Shown here: positions 8,061 to 12,266 of the stretch, one piece after another
How the letters are laid out: the number at the start of each line of letters is the position of its first letter
Numbering within the stretch: position 1 is the stretch's first letter
NCBI GenBank assembly: GCA_050699575.1
Contig: JBOHFG010000177.1
Location: forward strand, 1 to 12,266
Length of the DNA stretch: 12,266 nt
Reading direction: 5' to 3'
Source: GCA-003244245 sp050699575
Lineage (GTDB): Bacteria > Actinomycetota > Actinomycetes > Mycobacteriales > Pseudonocardiaceae
Translations under genes and position numbers: made by a program
The notes under the pieces: generated by a model
Told to the model about the DNA's origin: nothing
Seen by the model: the letters and a program-made list of their open reading frames with translations, nothing else
The model's database searches: none

Positions 8061-10400
8061 ATGCTGTCCCCGCTCATCGGAGCGATCAGTTCTCGCAGCG
8101 CCCGGCTCCGGCAGCGGCTCGAAGAGCGGGGAACGGTCGTCATCGATGCCTCCCACGGTGAAATGCGCTTCACCATGCACTCGCAGGTGCAGGCGGCACT
8201 GCTGGAGGACACCCGGTTGTTGCTCGCCGGGAAGAGGGAGTTGCGGGAGCCGGATGGACGCCTCCTCGACAAATCTCAGCCGCATGTGCTCCGCCAGCTG
8301 GTCGCCGACCGCCTCTATCACCGGTGGCGCATGGCTGGCCTGGCGGTGACCGCCGACGAGGTCCTCGTCTGCCCGTACAGCAGCCTCGCGATGCTCGATG
8401 CTGTCCTGGCCAGCGTCGCCCGACCGGATGGGGTGATCCTGTGCCCCGAGGGCTTCTACAAGAGCAACGTCGAGCACATCGAGAAGCTCGGTTTGGTGAT
8501 CCAGCTCGTCCCGGTGGATCTGGACCGGGACGGCCGGGTGGACGCCTGGCAGCTGCGGCGGGCCATCCAGACCCACCGCGAGCAGTTGTGCGCACTGTTG
8601 CTGACCATGCCGGGTAATCCGCTCGTCGCGGTGTATACGACGGAAGAACTGCACGCTCTCGGCCGGGTCCTGGTCGAGGAAGGCATCCGCGTCATCATCG
8701 ATGCGGCCTTTGATGGGATCGTGCCCGACTACCAACCGCTCGCGACCGTCGAGGTCGATATCGGGGGAGCCCGCCATTCCCTTTACGAGCGGACCGTCAC
8801 GATCACTGGCTTGTCCAAGGGGCACCATGCCATCGGTCCCTATAAGATTGGCGCGGCCATCACCGGTGACGCAGGATGGCGAGCTGATATCTGTCGGCAG
8901 TTGGCTGTTCCTTTCCAGCGGGAGACAACGGTGCTGGCGCGTACCGTTCTTGAACAGACGCCAGAGAAGTTCGTCCGGGACAACCGTGCAACGATGAGCC
9001 TCCGCCAGGCAGAAGCCAGAAAGCTTTGTATGGATTTGGATCGGAAGTTCGGTTTTCCCGCCGTCATCCCGGTCGGATCGTGTTCTTATGGACCCTTCAT
9101 GACGCTTCGCCTGGCGGACCAGGTCCTCCAGCGAGCCGGAGTCCAGGACGGCTGGCAGCTGGCCGACTTCCTCCTCCTGGGAGTCGGGCTGGAGACGGTG
9201 GCCGGACCGCGGATGGGCATCCGGGAGACGGTTGTCCGGGTCAACGTGGACGCCCCCCGGATCGGCGCCAGCAAGGACCCGACGTTGCTGGCTGAGGTCT
9301 TCGGGCGGCTGGCCCGGCTCGTGGGTGAGGTACTCGATGGCGGGCTGACCTACCAGAAAGCCTTGGCCCGGATCGAGGAGCCCGGGCCCGTCAGCGTCGC
9401 GGAGTTTCCCGACGTCGTCCCTGCGGGCAGCGCGACGATCGCCGTGCTCAGGGAGAGCGCGCCCGGTGAGCGACGGGTGGCTCTGACTCCCAGCGCCACC
9501 GCTGAGCTGGTCGCCGCAGGGATGCGCGTGTGGGTCGAGTCGGGCGCTGGATCCGGTGCGGGCTACTCGGACGCGGCGTACACCAGGTCAGGGGCAACGG
9601 TGACCGGCACGCGGCCGGACCTGTTTCGGGCCGCTGACGTGCTGTGCTGGGTCAAGCCGCCAGTGGACCTCGACGGTGTCCTGTCCCAGCTCTCTCCCGG
9701 GTGCATGATCATTGGCCTGACCCATCCGCTGCAGGACGATGTCGTCGCGCACCGGGCGCAGCAAGGGAAGCTGCGGCTGCGATCCGTGGAGCTCCTGGCG
9801 CAGGAAGGGATCCTGCCCGCCCAGGACGCGCTGGCGGCCATGAGCCGCTTTGCGGGACGACTCTCGCTGCAGGAGGCCCTCGCCCTGCGGTGCCGTCTCG
9901 GCCACGAAGGCCAGCAGGGCGTCCTGGTCATCGGCGCCGGACAGGCCGGCATGGAAGCAGCCCACCTGGCCAGCGCCCTCGGGCACCGCCTCGCCGTGGC
10001 GTCGACCGGACAGCGCCGCCAGCGAGAGCTGGAACAGCTGCTGGGCGCGCTCTACCACCGCCTCGACGGGGAGTCGGACCTGCTCGGTCAGCAGCAGGTG
10101 GTCGCCCGAGCCATCGAAACTCACCGGCCCGACATCATCATCGCGACCGCCAAACACGGAAGCGAGCTGGCCCCGTGCCTGCTGCCCACGCAGACCCTGG
10201 ACCAGCTGCCGGGTGACACGGTGATCGTTGATCTCAACATCACCCGGGGCGGCAACGTCGCAGGAAGCCGGCAGGATCAGCAGCTGCGAACGGACCACGG
10301 CGTCTGGATCTGCCACCGCAGCAACTACCCGAGCGCCGAGCCTGCCGAGGCCAGCTCCGCCTACGCCGCCTGCCTCGCCCAGCTCCTGCTCACCCGGTGA
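8061..10400 (+). CDS. Fusion of a PLP aminotransferase and an alanine dehydrogenase/transhydrogenase-like domain
   Basis: The 779-residue protein has two enzyme parts. Residues about 1-435 form a fold-type I (class I/II) aminotransferase: Asn186 in MPGNPLV, Asp214 in VIIDAAFDGIV, the PLP lysine Lys253 in GLSKGHH, and Arg393 in ETVVRVNV as the probable carboxylate-binding residue. Lys262 replaces the usual phosphate-binding Arg, and Phe217 replaces the usual Tyr. Residues about 457-779 match the AlaDH/PNT family: VLRESAPGERRVALTP (462-477) with the substrate Arg, WVKPP with Lys532, GLTHP with His555, and the NAD(P) site GAGQAG (625-630). The end (VDLNITRGGNV) follows transhydrogenase alpha subunits and lacks the second Asp of true alanine dehydrogenases. 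A role in which the dehydrogenase domain recycles the amino donor or acceptor for the transaminase is inference. AGGAG five bases before ATG 8061 and the 24-base gap to the permease stop show one operon. No signal peptide; cytosolic. Confidence 0.85.
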   Translation: MLSPLIGAISSRSARLRQRLEERGTVVIDASHGEMRFTMHSQVQAALLEDTRLLLAGKRELREPDGRLLDKSQPHVLRQLVADRLYHRWRMAGLAVTADEVLVCPYSSLAMLDAVLASVARPDGVILCPEGFYKSNVEHIEKLGLVIQLVPVDLDRDGRVDAWQLRRAIQTHREQLCALLLTMPGNPLVAVYTTEELHALGRVLVEEGIRVIIDAAFDGIVPDYQPLATVEVDIGGARHSLYERTVTITGLSKGHHAIGPYKIGAAITGDAGWRADICRQLAVPFQRETTVLARTVLEQTPEKFVRDNRATMSLRQAEARKLCMDLDRKFGFPAVIPVGSCSYGPFMTLRLADQVLQRAGVQDGWQLADFLLLGVGLETVAGPRMGIRETVVRVNVDAPRIGASKDPTLLAEVFGRLARLVGEVLDGGLTYQKALARIEEPGPVSVAEFPDVVPAGSATIAVLRESAPGERRVALTPSATAELVAAGMRVWVESGAGSGAGYSDAAYTRSGATVTGTRPDLFRAADVLCWVKPPVDLDGVLSQLSPGCMIIGLTHPLQDDVVAHRAQQGKLRLRSVELLAQEGILPAQDALAAMSRFAGRLSLQEALALRCRLGHEGQQGVLVIGAGQAGMEAAHLASALGHRLAVASTGQRRQRELEQLLGALYHRLDGESDLLGQQQVVARAIETHRPDIIIATAKHGSELAPCLLPTQTLDQLPGDTVIVDLNITRGGNVAGSRQDQQLRTDHGVWICHRSNYPSAEPAEASSAYAACLAQLLLTR

Positions 10401-11919
10401 CCTCGCCGCAGTCTGGATGCAGAACGCGGTTATCCGAGGCCCGATTACCGCGTTCTGCATCCAGACTGCGGTAGTTCTCGAGGTCGAAGTGGCGGGTTTG
10501 GTGGCGGAGGCGGGTGGTGGGCCAGGGCCAGATGGTGGTGTTGCGGCCGGCGTGGTCTAGGAACCAGCTGTGGCAGCCGCCGGTTGTCCATACCGTGCCG
10601 GCCATTTTGGCTTGTACTTTGCGCACGAAAGCTTGTTGTGCTTGTGGTTGCACCTCCACCGCGGCTAGGTGCTGGGAGTGCATGACGCGCAGGGCGTCGA
10701 GCACGTAGCGGACCTGGGTCTCGATCCCCAGCAGCACCGAGTTGTGCGCCAGTGCGCTGTTCGGGCCGGTGAGCAGGAAAAGGTTGGGAAATCCGGCGAC
10801 CACGGTGCCCAGGTATGCCTGGGCACCGTGGTCGTGCCAGTCGTGGGCGAGCAGCCGCCCGTCGCGGCCGCGGATCCGCCGCGCGATCGGCATTTCGGCG
10901 GCGTGGAAACCCGTGCCGAAGACCAGGGTGTCCACCTCGCGCTCGGTGCCGTCGGCGGTGACCACCGATCGTTCCCGCACCTCCCGGATCGCCTCGGTGA
11001 CCAGCTCCACGTGCTCGCGGCCCAACGTGGGGTAGAAGGTGCTCGAGCGCAGCACTCGTTTGCATCCCATCGCATACGTCGGGGTCAGGGCGGCCCGCAG
11101 CGCGCGCTGCGGCACCTGGCGCCGCAGGTGCAGCCGGGCGAGCAGGCCGACCGCGTGCATGATCCGGGGGTGAGTGAAGCCGATCAACGCACACTCCCGC
11201 CCCCAGTACAGGGTGGCTCGCACTGCTTGCTGCAGTCCGGGGAAGCTCCGCAGGGCGCGGTGTTCCAGACCGCCCCGCACCCGGTTGCGCTGCGGCAAAA
11301 CCCACGCCGGGGTGCGCTGGAAGACGTGTAACGCCGCGACCCGGTCGGCGATCGCGGGAACCAGCTGCGCTGCGGAGGCACCGGTGCCGACCACCGCGAC
11401 CCTGGCCCCGGTGAGATCCAGCGAATGGTCCCAGCGGGAGGTGTGCAAGGCCGCTCCGGTGAAGCGCTCGAGGCCGGGTAGCTGGGGGATCGCGGGTTCG
11501 CTGAGCTGCCCGGTCGCCGACACCAGCACGGTTGCGGTGAACCGGCCGCCGGACGTCTCGATCGACCACTGGCTACGGTCGGAGTCCCACGTGGCCTCGA
11601 GGACTTCGTGGCGCAGCCGTAGGTGTTCACTCAACCGGAACCGATGCACGCAGTCCTGCAGGTATCGGTGAATCTCGGGCTGGGGGGAGAAGCTGGCAGT
11701 CCAGTCCGGGTTGGCGGCGAAGGAGAAGCAGTACAGCGTGGAGGGCACATCGCAGGCGCAGCCTGGGTAGGTGTTGTCCCGCCAGGCACCACCGACGTTG
11801 TCGGCTCGTTCCAGCACCACGAACTCGTCGGTGCCGTGCCGCTTGAGCTGGATCGCCATGGCCAGCCCGGCGAACCCGGAGCCGACGATCGCCACCTGAA
11901 CGTGCGGGTGGTCCGCCAT
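10390..11919 (-). CDS. Flavin-dependent monooxygenase, class I Baeyer-Villiger type
   Basis: The 509-residue product should use FAD, NADPH and oxygen to insert an oxygen atom into a ketone or oxidise a heteroatom. GSGFAG (13-18) is the FAD-binding Rossmann motif and GTGASA (178-183) the NADPH one. FTGAALHTSRWD (153-164) fits the Baeyer-Villiger fingerprint FxGxxxHxxxW[P/D] exactly. DNTYPGCACDVPS (48-60), TGFHAAE (336-342) and GPNSALAHNSVL (385-396) are further family landmarks. ATG 11919 follows GAGGG by eight bases. The natural family end seems to be near FDLENYR (478-484); the following 25 residues come from a long inverted repeat and the convergent neighbour's end, so they are probably an acquired tail. 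The gene overlaps the aminotransferase fusion by 11 bases, tail to tail. It may be co-transcribed with the WD40 gene 93 bases upstream. The substrate is unknown, and simple flavin monooxygenases acting on amines cannot be excluded. Confidence 0.9.
   Translation of the reverse strand: MADHPHVQVAIVGSGFAGLAMAIQLKRHGTDEFVVLERADNVGGAWRDNTYPGCACDVPSTLYCFSFAANPDWTASFSPQPEIHRYLQDCVHRFRLSEHLRLRHEVLEATWDSDRSQWSIETSGGRFTATVLVSATGQLSEPAIPQLPGLERFTGAALHTSRWDHSLDLTGARVAVVGTGASAAQLVPAIADRVAALHVFQRTPAWVLPQRNRVRGGLEHRALRSFPGLQQAVRATLYWGRECALIGFTHPRIMHAVGLLARLHLRRQVPQRALRAALTPTYAMGCKRVLRSSTFYPTLGREHVELVTEAIREVRERSVVTADGTEREVDTLVFGTGFHAAEMPIARRIRGRDGRLLAHDWHDHGAQAYLGTVVAGFPNLFLLTGPNSALAHNSVLLGIETQVRYVLDALRVMHSQHLAAVEVQPQAQQAFVRKVQAKMAGTVWTTGGCHSWFLDHAGRNTTIWPWPTTRLRHQTRHFDLENYRSLDAERGNRASDNRVLHPDCGEVTG
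10406..10471. repeat. Long inverted repeat, possible bidirectional terminator or mobile palindrome
   Basis: Bases 10406-10430 are the exact reverse complement of 10447-10471 (25 of 25; arm core GTCTGGATGCAGAACGCGGT). Allowing one T/T mismatch, pairing continues three bases further, leaving an eight-base loop (CGAGGCCC, 10435-10442). It begins six bases after the stop of the aminotransferase fusion and could terminate that operon; no T-run follows. On the other strand it lies inside the monooxygenase reading frame. Such size and perfection suggest a dispersed palindromic element. No second copy is visible in this window. Confidence 0.8.
10797..10834. repeat. 17-base perfect inverted repeat inside the monooxygenase gene
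   Basis: CGACCACGGTGCCCAGG (10797-10813) pairs perfectly with CCTGGGCACCGTGGTCG (10818-10834) around the four-base loop TATG. It encodes the HGAQAYLGTVVAG part of the monooxygenase, where YLGT and the following GFPNLF are family-conserved, so the coding function is preserved. In mRNA it would form a very stable hairpin in mid-gene. Confidence 0.8.
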
Positions 11920-12012
11920 CCGCTACGCCCTCACCCCTGCTCATCGGCTGCCGACATGCCCCTCCACGGTAACCGCCGGCCGCTGTTGCCGAGTCGCGTC
12001 GCGGGCCGGATC

Positions 12013-12266
12013 TCAGGCCGGCTCCGCCGGTTGGGCAGTAGGATGCAGGGGTGGCAGGGGCCCGAAGGACTCCGCGGGGAGGCGGGTGAGCCGGCCGTCC
12101 TCGACGACGTTCCAGCCGAGCCAGCGCCAGGCCCCCGCGCTGGCTTTGACGAGTTGGTCCGTGCTGGCGTCGAAGACCGCGATCTCGCCCCCCGGCAGGG
12201 TGACGATCGTGAAACCGACGGGCAGCCCGCTGGTGGCGTCCCAGACCCGGACGGTGCCATCGGTGC
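12013..12266 (-). CDS. C-terminal end of a WD40-repeat protein (partial)
   Basis: Reading the minus strand from the window edge gives about 83 codons ending at TGA 12015-12013. TDGTVRVWDATSG near the edge is a classical WD40 blade end (GTVRVWD). It is followed by LPGGEIAVFDAS, then AWRWLGW and RLTRLPAESFGPLPPL, a tail I recognise from the ends of actinobacterial WD40 proteins, many of which carry an N-terminal NTPase (STAND/NACHT), TIR, peptidase or kinase domain. The N-terminal part, and so the function, lies outside the window. The gene was not flagged as an open frame because its start is missing. The monooxygenase begins 93 bases downstream in the same direction; no clear terminator is seen between them. 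Confidence 0.72.
   Translation of the reverse strand, partial: TDGTVRVWDATSGLPVGFTIVTLPGGEIAVFDASTDQLVKASAGAWRWLGWNVVEDGRLTRLPAESFGPLPPLHPTAQPAEPA

Noticed and set aside
11931..12260. 109-codon minus-strand frame at the right edge
   Set aside because: It is a different frame from the WD40 sequence, rich in Ser, Pro and Arg, with no motif; the true frame is the open-ended one finishing at 12013.

Overview
The window is high-GC DNA with long open frames on both strands. Its gene families fit a filamentous actinomycete, perhaps in the Pseudonocardiales. The pointers are an actinobacterial helix-turn-helix regulator with a TPR-like C-terminal region, a WD40 protein ending in an AWRWLG...FGPLP tail, a class I Baeyer-Villiger-type monooxygenase, and many GTG starts. 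Genus-level assignment is inference only.

Left part (1-1262). Bases 1-455 encode, on the minus strand, the C-terminal half of a regulator whose N-terminal half is missing. The open reading stops making sense where a decayed IS30-family transposase fragment begins (about 456-706, plus strand). A small intact 68-residue protein of a widespread uncharacterised family follows on the minus strand (818-1024), then a 238-base divergent spacer.

Middle (1263-6457). A cytosolic prolyl-oligopeptidase-type serine peptidase (plus) ends convergently, with an 11-base overlap, against a minus-strand ABC transporter operon. That operon has a lipoprotein binding protein of the molybdate/tungstate type and one polypeptide that fuses permease and ATPase. 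A 42-codon reading frame with a near-ideal ribosome-binding site precedes the binding protein.

Right part (6649-12266). A plus-strand unit holds a 34-codon leader frame, an APC-family amino acid permease, and a 779-residue fusion of a fold-type I aminotransferase with an alanine dehydrogenase/transhydrogenase-alpha-like domain. The permease and fusion enzyme are 24 bases apart and probably serve one job, namely amino acid uptake followed by transamination with an associated NAD(P)-linked step. The fusion gene ends convergently, again with an 11-base overlap, on a minus-strand flavin monooxygenase. The last 25 or so codons of that monooxygenase are made of a long inverted repeat. Upstream of it, cut by the window edge, is the 3' end of a WD40-repeat gene.

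The most unusual items are the aminotransferase-dehydrogenase fusion, the pair of Shine-Dalgarno-led short frames that overlap the first structural gene on both sides of the divergent region 6279-6752, and the two long perfect inverted repeats in the monooxygenase gene.
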